Below are positions 6,961 through 17,919 of a stretch of 64,000 nucleotides of DNA, in pieces (positions within the stretch are counted from its first letter, which is position 1; every line of letters starts with the position of its first letter). The stretch is from Legionellaceae bacterium (GTDB taxonomy: Bacteria > Pseudomonadota > Gammaproteobacteria > Legionellales > Legionellaceae), in NCBI GenBank assembly GCA_030696305.1, contig JAUYSP010000074.1, forward strand, positions 1 to 64,000, in the 5' to 3' direction. The notes beneath the pieces are model-generated. The model worked only from the letters and a program-made list of their open reading frames with translations, was not told the DNA's origin and did no database searches. The position numbers were made by a program, and so were the translations under genes.

Positions 6961-8637
6961 TTACTCGCTATCTTTATTAGCCATTTTTTCTTTCAATAAA
7001 TCACCTAGTGTTGCTGAAACTTCAGATGATTTTGAATACTTCTTAATAGCATCAGCTTGATCTTGAGCATCTTTTGCTTTGACAGATAACGTGACAACTC
7101 TATTTTTCTTGTCAACAGTCATAATTTTAGCTTCAATTTCATCGCCTTCTTTCACAATAGTAGATGCATCGTCAACTTTCTCATCAGAGAGTTCGTTTGC
7201 ACGAATTGTTCCAACTACGTCTTCGGCTAGTTCAACAGTGACAGATTTTGCGTCAACTGCAATCACTTTACCTTTTACGATCGCGCCTTTTGTGAATTGT
7301 TCAACGAAGCTAGTGAAATTATCACCTTCTAGTTGTTTCAAGCCTAATGAAATACGCTCACGTTCTGCATCAATTGCTAGAATTACAGCTTCTAGTTCTT
7401 GGCCTTTCTTGAATTGTTTCACAGCCTCTTCACCAGGAACTGTCCAAGAAATATCAGATAAATGAACCAAACCATCAATCTCACCATCTAGACCAATAAA
7501 GATACCAAAATCAGTGATGGAACGAATCTTTCCGCTGACTTTTTCGCCTTTATTGTGTGCTTGTGAGAAGTTCTGCCAAGGATTACCTACACATTGCTTC
7601 ATACCTAAAGAAATACGACGACGATCTTCGTCAATTTCTAATACCATCACAGGAACTAAGTCCCCTAATGATACAACTTTACTTGGGTGAACGTTTTTGT
7701 TAGTCCAATCCATTTCGGACATGTGAACTAAACCTTCAACGCCTTCTTCGATTTCAACAAAGCAACCATAGTCAGTAATGTTTGTAACTTTACCTTCCAT
7801 ACGTCGGCCAATTGGATAACGCTCAACCAAATCAACCCATGGATCATTGCCTAATTGTTTCATACCCAATGACACACGGTTACGTTCGCTATCAAAGCTC
7901 AATACTTTAACTTTAACATCTTGGCCAACAGTCAATAATTCACTTGGATGTTTAACACGCTTCCAGGAAATATCTGTAATGTGTAATAGACCATCAATAC
8001 CGCCTAGATCAATGAATGCACCATAATCGGTTAGATTTTTTACGATACCATTTAAAATTTGGCCATCATGTAATGAATCAAGCAACGCTTGTCGATCAGC
8101 ACTGCTTTCTTCTTCTACCACAGCACGGCGTGATACTACGATATTGTTACGCTTAATATCCATCTTGATGACTTTGAACTCAAGCTCTTTGCCTTCAAGG
8201 TAAGATGGATCACGAACCGGTCTAACATCCACTAAAGAACCAGGTAAAAATGCACGAATTGTGCCAATTTCTACTGTGAAACCACCTTTTACTTTGCCTG
8301 AAATCAAGCCAGTCACTGTTTCATTATTTTCATGTGACTTCGATAGTTTACGCCAAGATTCTTGACGTTTGGCTTTTTCTCTAGACAACAAGGTTTCACC
8401 ATGTCCGTCTTCTACTGAATCAAGAGCGACTTCAACTGTATCGCCTAAATTTATTTCTAGATCACCGTTTTTATCAAAAAATTCTTCGATGGCGACGATC
8501 CCTTCAGACTTCAATCCAGCATTCAGGGTCACGTAATCATCATCAATATCGATAACCTTAGCAGAAATAATCGCACCAGGATAAAATTGTGCACCAGCAA
8601 TACTTTTCTCGAATAACTCTTTAAAGCTTTCAGACAT
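6961..8637 (-). CDS. rpsA: 30S ribosomal protein S1
   Basis: A 558-residue protein made of six S1 (OB-fold) RNA-binding repeats spread over most of its length; the typical motif [22 protein letters not shown] is seen in repeat 3 and its equivalents in repeats 4 and 5. The first two repeats bind the ribosome and the later ones bind mRNA. Length matches the E. coli protein (557). It lies downstream of cmk in the conserved order. The 157-base leader is AT-rich with a hairpin, as expected for S1 mRNA, which is often autoregulated; that regulation is inferred here. Confidence 0.98.
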   Translation of the reverse strand: MSESFKELFEKSIAGAQFYPGAIISAKVIDIDDDYVTLNAGLKSEGIVAIEEFFDKNGDLEINLGDTVEVALDSVEDGHGETLLSREKAKRQESWRKLSKSHENNETVTGLISGKVKGGFTVEIGTIRAFLPGSLVDVRPVRDPSYLEGKELEFKVIKMDIKRNNIVVSRRAVVEEESSADRQALLDSLHDGQILNGIVKNLTDYGAFIDLGGIDGLLHITDISWKRVKHPSELLTVGQDVKVKVLSFDSERNRVSLGMKQLGNDPWVDLVERYPIGRRMEGKVTNITDYGCFVEIEEGVEGLVHMSEMDWTNKNVHPSKVVSLGDLVPVMVLEIDEDRRRISLGMKQCVGNPWQNFSQAHNKGEKVSGKIRSITDFGIFIGLDGEIDGLVHLSDISWTVPGEEAVKQFKKGQELEAVILAIDAERERISLGLKQLEGDNFTSFVEQFTKGAIVKGKVIAVDAKSVTVELAEDVVGTIRANELSDEKVDDASTIVKEGDEIEAKIMTVDKKNRVVTLSVKAKDAQDQADAIKKYSKSSEVSATLGDLLKEKMANKDSE

Positions 8638-8671
8638 GTTATAAACTCAAATAAAATAATAATTAAAAAAT

Positions 8672-8700
8672 GAAAGTAAAATAACAAAAATCTTACTTTC
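8672..8700 (-). promoter_or_regulatory. Hairpin in the leader between cmk and rpsA
   Basis: GAAAGTAA at 8672-8679 pairs with TTACTTTC at 8693-8700. On the minus strand the stem is followed by an AT-rich tract (ATTTTTTAATTATTATTTT). It could terminate part of the cmk transcript or form part of an S1 autoregulatory leader. The two cannot be separated by reading. Confidence 0.4.
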
Positions 8701-8794
8701 CCCTTTGTACTAACTCAGGCTTACGCCATAAATTTTCGTCTTTGTATCTTTTAAATTCAGGAGGTTCTTAGGCCACTGCATCCCTTAGCTACAT

Positions 8795-9493
8795 TTACAT
8801 TAACGAACTTAATTTTTTTTCGCGAACCAATTGTAATATATTCTCGAAGACTTGTACAATCGTTAATCCAGTTGTGTCTATCAATACGGCATCACTAGCA
8901 GGCATAAGTGGCGAATGTGCTCGTCCCATATCCCGTGAATCGCGTTTTTCCAGCTCTTCAACAACCCGCTCGAGGCTAACATCATTTTCTTTTTCTTTCA
9001 ACTGTAAATAACGTCGGTGAGCACGTTCCGCTGCTGTTGCATGCAAATAAATTTTTAAAACAGCGTTTGGAAACACCACTGTTCCCATATCTCGACCATC
9101 GGTGACTAATCCGGGTGGTTGGGCAAATGCACGCTGGCGCATCAACAGTGCTTCTCTGACTTCAGGAATAGCCGCAATTTTTGAAGCATTTTGTCCGTTT
9201 TTTTCCGAACGGATTTGCTGACTAACATTAACGTCATTCAGATAAGCTATGGGCTCTCCAGCACCATCGACAGCAAAACGTAATTGTAATGACGTGGCTA
9301 AGTTAACTAGTTCATTTGTGTGATTATAATTTATCGCTTGTTCTGTCGCTGCGTATGCTAATACGCGATAAATTGCGCCACTATCTAAAAAATGCCAGCC
9401 TAAATAATCGGCCAATTTATGACACAACGTTCCTTTACCTGTCCCACTTGGACCATCTAATGTAATTACTGGTATTGCTTGATTGTCTAACAT
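8795..9493 (-). CDS. cmk: Cytidylate kinase
   Basis: A 232-residue P-loop kinase phosphorylating CMP and dCMP with ATP. The Walker A motif GPSGTGKGT is at residues 14-22, the substrate segment DGRDMGTVVFP is mid-protein, and the LID-type arginine region (RAHRRYLQLK) follows. Length is normal for the bacterial family with its NMP-binding insert. The aroA-cmk-rpsA order is the conserved gammaproteobacterial arrangement. Confidence 0.97.
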   Translation of the reverse strand: MLDNQAIPVITLDGPSGTGKGTLCHKLADYLGWHFLDSGAIYRVLAYAATEQAINYNHTNELVNLATSLQLRFAVDGAGEPIAYLNDVNVSQQIRSEKNGQNASKIAAIPEVREALLMRQRAFAQPPGLVTDGRDMGTVVFPNAVLKIYLHATAAERAHRRYLQLKEKENDVSLERVVEELEKRDSRDMGRAHSPLMPASDAVLIDTTGLTIVQVFENILQLVREKKLSSLM

Positions 9494-9569
9494 AATGTGT
9501 TCTCGTATTTTTTAACTGGGTGTTATTAGGTACTTCACCATGCGGCGCCTACTGAAGTGCTTCTTAAGC

Positions 9570-10868
9570 CTAATTAATTACCATATTTAATTGATTAGCT
9601 ATTTCAACAAACGTAGGAAAAGACGTTGTAATAGACTCGCAATGCTTAATAGTGACAGGCTCTGTTGCAACAGATCCAGCAATAGCAAATGCCATGGCAA
9701 CTCGATGATCACCGCAACTATCCACTAAGCCGCCATGTAATGTACCACCTCGAATATGAACGCCATCATCTAAGGCATGTGCATCAACACCTAATGCTTG
9801 CAATCCATTTACCATTACAGCAATTCTATCACTTTCTTTATAGCGCAACTCTTCTGCACCTTGTAACAAGGTTTCCCCTTTCGCGCACGCAGCGGCAATA
9901 AATATAATTGGAAATTCATCGATAGCAAAAGGGATTAATATAGATGGAATATCAATCCCTTCTAAAGAAGCCGACCGGATATGTAAATCAGCCACGGGTT
10001 CTTCACCGTACAATCGTTTATTTACTATATCGATTGAAGCTCCCATGCGGTTTAAAATTTGAATAATCCCGGTCCGAGCGGTATTAATCCCCACATTTCT
10101 AATCCAAAGATCCGAGTTAGGAATCAATGTTGCAGCTACAATAAAAAAAGCTGCTGAAGACATATCACCAGGAACAACTAAATCGGTTCCTTGGCATTCA
10201 CTGCCAGCATTAATCACAATCGCATCATCGGATTTTCGAATAGGATAGGAAAATGCAGTCAACATACGTTCGGTATGATCTCGGGTAAAACTGGCTTCAA
10301 TAACTGAAGTTTCGCCTGACGCATACATGCCTGCAAGCAAGATACATGATTTAACTTGAGCACTGGCCTCTGGCATTTCATATGTAATGCCTTCCAAACC
10401 TCGTACTTTATGAATAGCAAATGGAGGGCGACCATCATGCGTTACAATTTCTGCCCCCATTTGCATCAGCGGCCGCGCAATACGCTCCATTGGTCGTTTT
10501 AATAAACTACTATCACCCGTCAACTTACTAGAAAAAGGTTGTGCCGCTAATACACCAGATAATAGGCGCATTGTCGTGCCTGAATTACCACAATCGATCG
10601 TCGCATCTGGTTTTTTGAGCCCATGCTTACCAACACCATGAATGGTAAGGCGTTGCTTAGTAGGCTGATCGATTACCACACCCATGGCTTGAAATGCTTT
10701 CAAGGTGGCAAGGCAATCGTCACTATCTAAAAAACCCTCAACTGTTGTTGTCCCTTGTGCAAGCGATCCTAGAATAATAGCTCGATGAGAAATTGATTTA
10801 TCGCCAGGCACCTGAACATCACCTTGCAACGAGTGAACCGGATGACTCGTTAACTGGATATCTGTCAT
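9570..10868 (-). CDS. aroA: 3-phosphoshikimate 1-carboxyvinyltransferase (EPSP synthase)
   Basis: A 432-residue enzyme joining shikimate 3-phosphate and phosphoenolpyruvate in the sixth step of the shikimate pathway. Conserved motifs are PGDKSISHRA at residues 21-30, DCGNSGTTMRLL at 92-103, the LRYKESDR segment and GDHRVAMAFAI near the C-terminus. The start overlaps the stop of serC by four bases (ATGA), indicating translational coupling. Confidence 0.97.
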   Translation of the reverse strand: MTDIQLTSHPVHSLQGDVQVPGDKSISHRAIILGSLAQGTTTVEGFLDSDDCLATLKAFQAMGVVIDQPTKQRLTIHGVGKHGLKKPDATIDCGNSGTTMRLLSGVLAAQPFSSKLTGDSSLLKRPMERIARPLMQMGAEIVTHDGRPPFAIHKVRGLEGITYEMPEASAQVKSCILLAGMYASGETSVIEASFTRDHTERMLTAFSYPIRKSDDAIVINAGSECQGTDLVVPGDMSSAAFFIVAATLIPNSDLWIRNVGINTARTGIIQILNRMGASIDIVNKRLYGEEPVADLHIRSASLEGIDIPSILIPFAIDEFPIIFIAAACAKGETLLQGAEELRYKESDRIAVMVNGLQALGVDAHALDDGVHIRGGTLHGGLVDSCGDHRVAMAFAIAGSVATEPVTIKHCESITTSFPTFVEIANQLNMVIN

Positions 10869-11968
10869 AGTGAATGTTTCTCAGAAAATTTTTGCATAAA
10901 ATCAATCAATGCATCTACCCCGGCCATTGGCATTGCATTATATAAGCTTGCTCTCAAACCACCAACCGTCTTATGGCCTTTTAAAGCAAGTAAGCCTGAC
11001 GCTGCTGCTTGGGCTACAAAAACAGGCTCTAGATCAGATTTAACTATGTTAAAACATACATTCATAATGGAACGTGAATTTTTTTCAACCGAACAGCGAT
11101 AAAAAGCTGAGTTATCAATATAGTCATATAATTTTTCTGCTTTTTTCATATTTAATCGATGCAAAACCGCTACACCCCCTTGAGCTTTTATCCACTTGAA
11201 CATCTGTAATGCCATGTAGCAATTAAAGGTGGGCGGCGTTGCATATAACGATTTATTGGTTACGTGCGTTCGATAGTCCAACATAGTAGGAATAGGACGA
11301 TCGCTTGATTTCTCGAGTAAATCAGCACGAACAATAACCACAGTTAAACCAGCTGGTGCAATATTTTTTTGAGCACCGGCAAAAATTAATCCATAATCAG
11401 AAATAATTAAGGGTTCGCTTAGTAAACTTGACGTCATGTCTACCATTAATGGAATGTCTCCAAACTGCGGTGGCTCACTAAAACGCACCCCATTGATAGT
11501 TTCATTAGAAGTATAATATATGTAAGCTGTATCGTCTTGAACTTGCCAGTTTATCGGGCTAGGTACACAGCGAAAATTATTAGCTTCCGTACTCGCCACA
11601 CAATAAGCCCGTTTCAATCGCCGACATTCTTCATAAGCTAGAGCAGACCACGTCCCTGAAACTAAGTACCCTGCTTGTTGATCATAAGGTAAAAAATTCA
11701 TAGGGATCATCGCAAATTGTGTACGGGCTGATCCACCTAGAAATAACACATGATAATTTTCTGGAATAGCCAAAAGCTCTCGCAACAGCTCTTGAGCCTC
11801 ATCCATCATTGCCATAAACTCAACAGTGCGATGTCCGATTTCCATAACGGACATTCCTGTACCACGCCAGTTTAATAAGTCCTTCTGTGCCTCAAGCAAA
11901 ATAGCTTCCGGCAACATGGCTGGACCTGCACCAAAATTATAAGGTCTCGTTTTCGCCGGATTCGTCAT
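10865..11968 (-). CDS. serC: Phosphoserine aminotransferase
   Basis: A 367-residue PLP enzyme converting 3-phosphohydroxypyruvate to phosphoserine, also used in pyridoxal phosphate synthesis. It starts with the typical [11 protein letters not shown], has the GGSARTQF phosphate-binding segment and the PLP lysine in [10 protein letters not shown]. An upstream in-frame ATG exists at 11998, but GAGGA eight bases before the ATG at 11968 and the usual family N-terminus favour 11968. The coding region overlaps the gyrA stop by 32 bases and the aroA start by four. gyrA-serC-aroA-cmk-rpsA is a well-conserved gene order. Confidence 0.93.
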   Translation of the reverse strand: MTNPAKTRPYNFGAGPAMLPEAILLEAQKDLLNWRGTGMSVMEIGHRTVEFMAMMDEAQELLRELLAIPENYHVLFLGGSARTQFAMIPMNFLPYDQQAGYLVSGTWSALAYEECRRLKRAYCVASTEANNFRCVPSPINWQVQDDTAYIYYTSNETINGVRFSEPPQFGDIPLMVDMTSSLLSEPLIISDYGLIFAGAQKNIAPAGLTVVIVRADLLEKSSDRPIPTMLDYRTHVTNKSLYATPPTFNCYMALQMFKWIKAQGGVAVLHRLNMKKAEKLYDYIDNSAFYRCSVEKNSRSIMNVCFNIVKSDLEPVFVAQAAASGLLALKGHKTVGGLRASLYNAMPMAGVDALIDFMQKFSEKHSL

Positions 11969-14528
11969 CTTGTATATCCTCGTTGAGTCCCTCATCATCC
12001 TGGATGTCTTCTATACGTTGCATACCGACCACATGTTCACCAGGCGTAACGTTGATTAATCTTACCCCTTGGGTGTTACGACCGATAATTGACAACTCTT
12101 TAACTTTAAAACGAACCAACGTACCTTGATCGGTAATCAACATCGCTTCATCATTGTCTGTCACTTGAACAGCGCGAACTACTCTACCATTTCGTTCGCT
12201 GACTTGAATCGAAATCACACCCTGACCGCCTCGGCCAGTGATACGATATTCCTCAACATCTGTTCGTTTACCATAACCAAATTCAGTAGCGGTTAAAATA
12301 GTTCCTTCAGGTTTTGCTACCACCAGTGATATAACCGATTGATCTTTACTTAGACGAATACCACGAACACCTCGCGCGGTGCGACTTAGCGGTCTAATTA
12401 GATTTTCACCAAAACGAATCACTTTACCCGCATCAGAAAATAACATAATGTCTTTTGTACCGTCGGTAATATCTACACCAACCAAGCGATCATCATCATC
12501 CAAATCAATTGCGATAATTCCTGAACTACGCGGTCGGCTAAAGGCATTGAGTGATACTTTTTTCACCGTTCCGTATTTAGTAGCCATAAAGACAAAACAG
12601 TCCTCATGATAATCCCGAACTGGTAACATCGCATTAATCGCTTCATTTTCCGCTAATGGTAAAATATTAACGATGGGTTTACCGCGAGAAATACGACTAG
12701 CTAACGGCAATTCATAAGCTTTCAGCCAGTATAATTTTCCATGATTCGAGAAACATAATAAAGTATCATGGGTACTTGCAATAACTAAGCGCTCAACAAA
12801 GTCTTCATCTTTCACATTAGTCGCTAGTTTACCTTTACCACCTCGGCGTTGCGCTTGATAGGCTGATAGCGGTTGATATTTAACATACCCTTGATGTGAA
12901 ATAGTCACAACAACATTTTCTTCTGTAATTAAATCCGCAATGGTTAGATCTTCTTGGGATGCTGTGATTTCGGTTCGCCTCACATCCCCAAATTGTAATT
13001 TCATCTCATCTAACTCACCTCGAATGACATTCATTAAACGAGTCGGGGACGCCAAAATATCTAGTAAATCTCGTATTACATTTAATAGAGATTCAAATTC
13101 GTTCAATATTTTTTCTTGCTCTAGCGCAGTCAATCGATGCAATCTTAGTTCAAGAATAGCTTGCGCTTGTTCGGGAGATAAATAATAACCTTCTTCTTTT
13201 AAACCAAATTGTGGAGGCAGATCATCAGGACGGCAAGCCTCACTTCCTGCATTCGCCAACATGGCTTTAACCAAACCAGGTGTCCAAGCTCGAGCTAATA
13301 AACCCTCTTTTGCATCTTGAGGCGTGGATGACTTTTTAATTAACTCAATCATTTCATCGATATTAGCTAAAGCAATACCCAACCCTTCTAATACATGCGC
13401 TCGAACACGTGCTTTTTTCAATTCAAAAATACAACGGCGCGTAACGACTTCGCGTCGATGTTTAATAAAGTAATCTAAAATTTGCTTTAAATTTAATGTT
13501 CGGGGTTGTCCATCAACTAATGCAACCATGTTGATACCAAAGACGTTTTGCATTTGGGTATGAGCGTATAAATTATTCAACGTCACTTCAGCCACTTCAC
13601 CACGCTTCAATTCGACAACAACGCGCATTCCTTGCCTGTCTGATTCATCACGCAAACCAGAAATACCCTCTAATTTTTTGTCACGTACTAATTCTGCAAT
13701 ACGTTCAACTAAACGCGCTTTATTCACTTGATATGGCAATTCATTAATAATGATCGCTTGTCGACCCGATTGTTTATCTGTTTCAATCATGGTTTTGGCG
13801 CGAATGGAAATGCGCCCTCTGCCCGTTCGATAAGCTTCGATAATCCCAGCACGTCCATTAATAATCGCCGCAGTTGGAAAATCTGGACCAGGAACAATAG
13901 CCATCAGTTCATCAATAGTCATATCCGGGTTATCAACTAATGCAAGACAGGCATTGAGTATTTCAGTAATATTGTGCGGTGGAATATTGGTGGCCATACC
14001 CACAGCAATACCAGATGACCCATTGACCAGAAGATTGGGTATCTTAGAAGGTAGCACAATGGGCGCAAACTCTGTGCCGTCGTAGTTTGGACTAAAGTCG
14101 ACTGTTTCTTTTTCCAAATCAGCTAATAAAGCATGTGCTAATTTCGACATTCGGATTTCGGTATATCGCATTGCAGCAGGAGAATCACCATCCACCGAAC
14201 CAAAGTTACCTTGTCCATCAATTAACATGTAACGCATAGAAAAATTTTGCGCTAATCGAACAATCGTATCATATACCGCAGTATCGCCATGAGGATGGTA
14301 TTTACCGATCACGTCACCCACTACACGCGCAGATTTTTTATAAGGTTTATTCCAATCATTACCTAGTTCATTCATAGCAAATAACACGCGCCGATGAACA
14401 GGCTTTAAACCATCGCGAACATCAGGCAATGCACGCCCAACAATAACGCTCATGGCATAATCAAGGTAGGATTGCTTCAATTCGTCTTCAATATTGACAG
14501 GGAGAACTTCTTTTGCTGAATAAACCAT
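11937..14528 (-). CDS. gyrA: DNA gyrase subunit A
   Basis: An 863-residue subunit that cuts and rejoins DNA in the gyrase tetramer to introduce negative supercoils. The catalytic tyrosine is Y122 in AMRYTEIR, the same number as in E. coli. The quinolone-binding region reads [10 protein letters not shown], with threonine at position 83, which is serine in E. coli, and aspartate at 87. The GyrA box QRRGGKG is in the C-terminal half, followed by the six-bladed wrapping domain. The acidic C-terminal tail contains a near-duplicate of EDIQDDE, and the second copy overlaps the serC start. Divergently arranged from gltA. Confidence 0.98.
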   Translation of the reverse strand: MVYSAKEVLPVNIEDELKQSYLDYAMSVIVGRALPDVRDGLKPVHRRVLFAMNELGNDWNKPYKKSARVVGDVIGKYHPHGDTAVYDTIVRLAQNFSMRYMLIDGQGNFGSVDGDSPAAMRYTEIRMSKLAHALLADLEKETVDFSPNYDGTEFAPIVLPSKIPNLLVNGSSGIAVGMATNIPPHNITEILNACLALVDNPDMTIDELMAIVPGPDFPTAAIINGRAGIIEAYRTGRGRISIRAKTMIETDKQSGRQAIIINELPYQVNKARLVERIAELVRDKKLEGISGLRDESDRQGMRVVVELKRGEVAEVTLNNLYAHTQMQNVFGINMVALVDGQPRTLNLKQILDYFIKHRREVVTRRCIFELKKARVRAHVLEGLGIALANIDEMIELIKKSSTPQDAKEGLLARAWTPGLVKAMLANAGSEACRPDDLPPQFGLKEEGYYLSPEQAQAILELRLHRLTALEQEKILNEFESLLNVIRDLLDILASPTRLMNVIRGELDEMKLQFGDVRRTEITASQEDLTIADLITEENVVVTISHQGYVKYQPLSAYQAQRRGGKGKLATNVKDEDFVERLVIASTHDTLLCFSNHGKLYWLKAYELPLASRISRGKPIVNILPLAENEAINAMLPVRDYHEDCFVFMATKYGTVKKVSLNAFSRPRSSGIIAIDLDDDDRLVGVDITDGTKDIMLFSDAGKVIRFGENLIRPLSRTARGVRGIRLSKDQSVISLVVAKPEGTILTATEFGYGKRTDVEEYRITGRGGQGVISIQVSERNGRVVRAVQVTDNDEAMLITDQGTLVRFKVKELSIIGRNTQGVRLINVTPGEHVVGMQRIEDIQDDEGLNEDIQDDESGENETL

Positions 14529-14583
14529 AGTTAAAACATGTCCTTTTCAATGATCGAATTAGTTCTCTAGGATATCATGTTCA

Positions 14584-14612
14584 TTGACTGCGCGTAACCA
14601 TTTTTATATAGT
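14584..14612 (+). promoter_or_regulatory. Sigma-70 type promoter for gltA
   Basis: TTGACT at 14584-14589, a 17-base spacer and TATAGT at 14607-14612. Transcription would begin near 14619, downstream of the TTG at 14584, which rules that TTG out as the gltA start codon. Confidence 0.75.
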
Positions 14613-14649
14613 TCTAAATCTAAATGCTTTTACAAAACTAGGACCCAGT

Positions 14650-15921
14650 ATGTCAGAAAAATCAGCACAATTACTTATAAATGGACATGATCCTATCGAG
14701 CTTGCCATAAAAAAACCCACCTTAGGTAGCGATGTTATCGATATCGGTACATTGGGTTCTCATGATTACTTCACATTTGATCCTGGTTTTATGTCGACCG
14801 CCTCTTGTGAATCAAAAATCACTTATATCGACGGAGATAAGGGAATTTTGTTATACCGTGGGTATCCAATCGAACAACTAGCCGAGAAAAAAAGCTTTTT
14901 AGACGTATGTCATTTGTTGATGAATGGTGAGCTACCCGATCAAACTGAGCAAACTAATTTCAGAAATTTAATTAATAATCACACCATGGTACATCAACAA
15001 ATGTATCAATTCTTAAATGGGTTTCGTCGTGACGCACATCCAATGGCAATCATGGTGGGGATTGTAGGTGCTTTATCTGCTTTTTATCACGACTCAATGG
15101 ACTTAACCAATGAGCAAGATCGCTATACATCAGCAATTCGCTTAATTGCAAAAATGCCTACACTTGCCTCAATGAGTTATAAATATTCAATTGGCATGCC
15201 ATACATGTATCCACAAAATAGAATGTCCTATGCCGAAAATTTTCTTCATATGATGTTTGGCGTTCCCTCAGAAACAACTGTCCCAGATCCTATTTTGGTC
15301 AAAGCAATGGATACTATTTTTACATTGCACGCCGATCACGAACAAAATGCATCGACATCAACTGTTCGATTGGCTGGTTCGACCGGTGCTAACCCGTTTG
15401 CTTGTATTTCTGCAGGAATCGGTGCGCTATGGGGTCCGGCGCATGGTGGCGCAAATGAAGCCTGCTTAAACATGCTCAAAGAAATTGGTGATGTCAGTAA
15501 AATCAATCACTTTATCAAACGGGCCAAGGATAAAGACGATCCGTTCCGTTTAATGGGATTTGGGCATCGTGTTTATAAGAGTTACGACCCACGAGCAAAA
15601 GTGATGCGTAAAACATGCCATGATGTTCTGAATGCCGTCGGTGCAAAAGACGAGCCTTTATTTAAGTTGGCCATGGAGTTAGAACGCATTGCCTTAGAAG
15701 ATAGTTATTTCGTTGAGAAAAAATTGTATCCAAACGTCGATTTTTACTCAGGACTTACACTCAGTGCCATTGGCATACCGACTAACATGTTTACGGTTAT
15801 TTTTGCTTTAGCACGTACAGTCGGTTGGATGTCTCATTGGTTGGAAATGACCGCAGGTTCTCTCAAGATTGGCAGACCACGCCAATTTTATACAGGACCA
15901 AAAGCGCGCGATGTTGTATGA
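14650..15921 (+). CDS. gltA: Citrate synthase
   Basis: A 423-residue type II citrate synthase condensing oxaloacetate and acetyl-CoA to open the TCA cycle. Conserved catalytic segments are [25 protein letters not shown] with the active histidine, [13 protein letters not shown], and VDFYSG with the catalytic aspartate. A longer frame starting with TTG at 14584 is rejected because that TTG is the -35 box; AGGA just before the ATG at 14650 supports the chosen start. The 3' end overlaps the glpD start by 11 bases. Confidence 0.97.
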   Translation: MSEKSAQLLINGHDPIELAIKKPTLGSDVIDIGTLGSHDYFTFDPGFMSTASCESKITYIDGDKGILLYRGYPIEQLAEKKSFLDVCHLLMNGELPDQTEQTNFRNLINNHTMVHQQMYQFLNGFRRDAHPMAIMVGIVGALSAFYHDSMDLTNEQDRYTSAIRLIAKMPTLASMSYKYSIGMPYMYPQNRMSYAENFLHMMFGVPSETTVPDPILVKAMDTIFTLHADHEQNASTSTVRLAGSTGANPFACISAGIGALWGPAHGGANEACLNMLKEIGDVSKINHFIKRAKDKDDPFRLMGFGHRVYKSYDPRAKVMRKTCHDVLNAVGAKDEPLFKLAMELERIALEDSYFVEKKLYPNVDFYSGLTLSAIGIPTNMFTVIFALARTVGWMSHWLEMTAGSLKIGRPRQFYTGPKARDVV

Positions 15922-17386
15922 TTTAGTTGTCATTGGTGGCGGCATTAACGGCTGTGGTTGCGCAGCCGATGCCGCATTGCGAGGTTTATCTGTTTACCTA
16001 TGTGAACAAGGCGATATCGCATCTCAGACCTCTTCAAACAGTAGTAAATTAATTCATGGTGGATTACGTTATTTAGAACATCATGATCTAGCTATGGTTA
16101 AAAAAGCATTAGATGAACAACAAATTCTACTTGATATAGCACCTCATTTAGTCCATCCGATACCGTTTGTTTTGCCTCACGATCAACACGGACGCCCTAT
16201 GTGGCTATTACGAACGGGCCTATTTTTATATGACCATTTGAGTCATACCAATACACTGCCCAACTCAAAATCAATTAATCGTAAGAAATATCCTGAATAT
16301 TTCACGCCATTGCTCGCTAAATTAAAAGATGGTTTTATTTTTTACGATTGTAAAACAGACGATGCACGATTGACCTTAATCAATGCACTTCAAGCCAAGC
16401 AACACGGTGCTACCATTGCATCACAAACCGCATTAGTTGAAGCCAAAATAGAGAATGGCTTATGGGAATTAAAATTACAACCTAAATCCGGTGATAGCTA
16501 TGTCATTCAATCCAAATCAATTATTAACGCGAGCGGTCCTTGGCTTGAATCAGTCAGTCAATTACTGCAAATTCCGCTTGAGCACAATATAGCATTGATT
16601 AAAGGTAGCCATGTCGTCGTTCACAAATTATATGACGGTGAACATGCATACTTACTGCAACATGAAGATAAGCGGATTGTGTTTGTAGTACCCTATTATG
16701 GCCATTCAATGATAGGCACGACTGATGTTGTTTACGGTGGAAACTTAGAAAACCTAACCATTGACCCTAATGAAATCAATTACTTATCAGAATTACTACT
16801 TCATTACTTTAATAAGCCACTGAAAAAAGCCGACATCATCACGACTTGGAGCGGTGTACGTCCATTATTATCTGCAAAAGAAAAAAAGGCGGCGGAATTA
16901 AGTCGTGATTACTCGATTCATTACTCAGCAACCCCAGCTCCCGCAGTAACTATTTATGGCGGAAAAATTACAACTTATCGCCAACTTGCCGCGCAAGCAA
17001 TTGATCAATTAAAAACGATTTTTCCTGAACTACCGGAATCAAACAGCAACAAAACAGCACTTCCAGGCGCCGCGTTTCAAAACATGAATTTCAATGCATA
17101 CAAACAATATGCTTATGATAAATATCATTGGATGGAACAATCGGTTTTGAAACACTATATTGAGACCTATGGCACGCTTACTGAAAATGTTTTGGCTAAT
17201 TGTCATCAAATCAGTGATCTAGGAATCGCATTTACCTCGACATTATATCAAATTGAAGTCGATTACCTCATGCGTGAAGAGTGGGCCCGTGAGGTAGACG
17301 ATGTACTATGGCGACGTACTAAGTTGGGCTTAGCGTTTGATAAAGAAAGTTATGATAAATTAGCGAAGTATATGAGCCATCGATAA
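15911..17386 (+). CDS. glpD: Aerobic glycerol-3-phosphate dehydrogenase
   Basis: A 491-residue FAD enzyme oxidising glycerol 3-phosphate to dihydroxyacetone phosphate and feeding electrons to quinone at the inner membrane. The N-terminus [16 protein letters not shown] is the FAD-binding GxGxx[18 protein letters not shown] is the family signature; IINASGPW and [13 protein letters not shown] follow. The ATG at 15911 gives the usual N-terminus directly before the FAD motif; the upstream ATG at 15869 would add 14 residues inside gltA. Overlap with gltA suggests a two-gene operon linking glycerol use to the TCA cycle. Confidence 0.95.
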   Translation: MLYDLVVIGGGINGCGCAADAALRGLSVYLCEQGDIASQTSSNSSKLIHGGLRYLEHHDLAMVKKALDEQQILLDIAPHLVHPIPFVLPHDQHGRPMWLLRTGLFLYDHLSHTNTLPNSKSINRKKYPEYFTPLLAKLKDGFIFYDCKTDDARLTLINALQAKQHGATIASQTALVEAKIENGLWELKLQPKSGDSYVIQSKSIINASGPWLESVSQLLQIPLEHNIALIKGSHVVVHKLYDGEHAYLLQHEDKRIVFVVPYYGHSMIGTTDVVYGGNLENLTIDPNEINYLSELLLHYFNKPLKKADIITTWSGVRPLLSAKEKKAAELSRDYSIHYSATPAPAVTIYGGKITTYRQLAAQAIDQLKTIFPELPESNSNKTALPGAAFQNMNFNAYKQYAYDKYHWMEQSVLKHYIETYGTLTENVLANCHQISDLGIAFTSTLYQIEVDYLMREEWAREVDDVLWRRTKLGLAFDKESYDKLAKYMSHR

Positions 17387-17521
17387 CATCGTGTTCTCCC
17401 ATTGTTTAAATGAATCGGAACAATGTATGCGTTAGGCTTGACGCACTCACGGGAGTTTGCCGTAAGACACGTTCTGTACTACCCTTAAAGTGATATGAAA
17501 TCATTTAGGGAGAAACATATT

Positions 17522-17899
17522 ATGTGTATTTTTGCTATTTACGAGGAAGAAAGTTTCTTAGGTCATCCAACATTATCCCTCAATTTCGATAATGATGATG
17601 TGGATACACTGCGAAGTTTATTCGTAGGCAGTGGCCACGTATGTAATGCCAATCAGTTTGATGATTTTTTATATGCAAGTGACACAAGAAGAGATGATCC
17701 GTATAGCACGCAAATTCAGTATCAGTATACATTTCATGCAGATCAAGGGCAAAATTCAATCGATAACTTAGAAGGCATCTTAGATGTTTTGAAAAACGCA
17801 GCTGAAACAGTCGCGTATGGTGACGAAGAGCTTCCTGATACTGGTATCGTAGTCTTAATGAAAGATACTCCGAGACCTCACCGATCTAATCAGATGTGA
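17522..17899 (+). CDS. Small acidic protein of unknown function
   Basis: A 125-residue soluble protein that I do not recognise. It is acidic (FDNDDVDTL, DEELPDTG) with no signal peptide or membrane segment. An in-frame ATG nine codons upstream (17495) lacks a ribosome site, whereas AGGGAG at 17508-17513 precedes the ATG at 17522 at acceptable spacing. It is separated from glpD by 135 bases and faces the APC permease gene convergently. The reading frame is intact, and codon use looks like that of its neighbours, so it is probably real. Confidence 0.6.
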   Translation: MCIFAIYEEESFLGHPTLSLNFDNDDVDTLRSLFVGSGHVCNANQFDDFLYASDTRRDDPYSTQIQYQYTFHADQGQNSIDNLEGILDVLKNAAETVAYGDEELPDTGIVVLMKDTPRPHRSNQM

Positions 17900-17919
17900 T
17901 AGACATAGCCATTGTATGT

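Noticed and set aside
12000-14528. Quinolone-resistance mutation at GyrA position 83
   Set aside because: Threonine at 83 is a natural residue in several gammaproteobacteria such as Pseudomonas; it cannot be called a resistance mutation from this sequence.
14584-14649. Longer gltA with a TTG start
   Set aside because: The TTG is part of the -35 box TTGACT, so it lies upstream of the expected transcription start.
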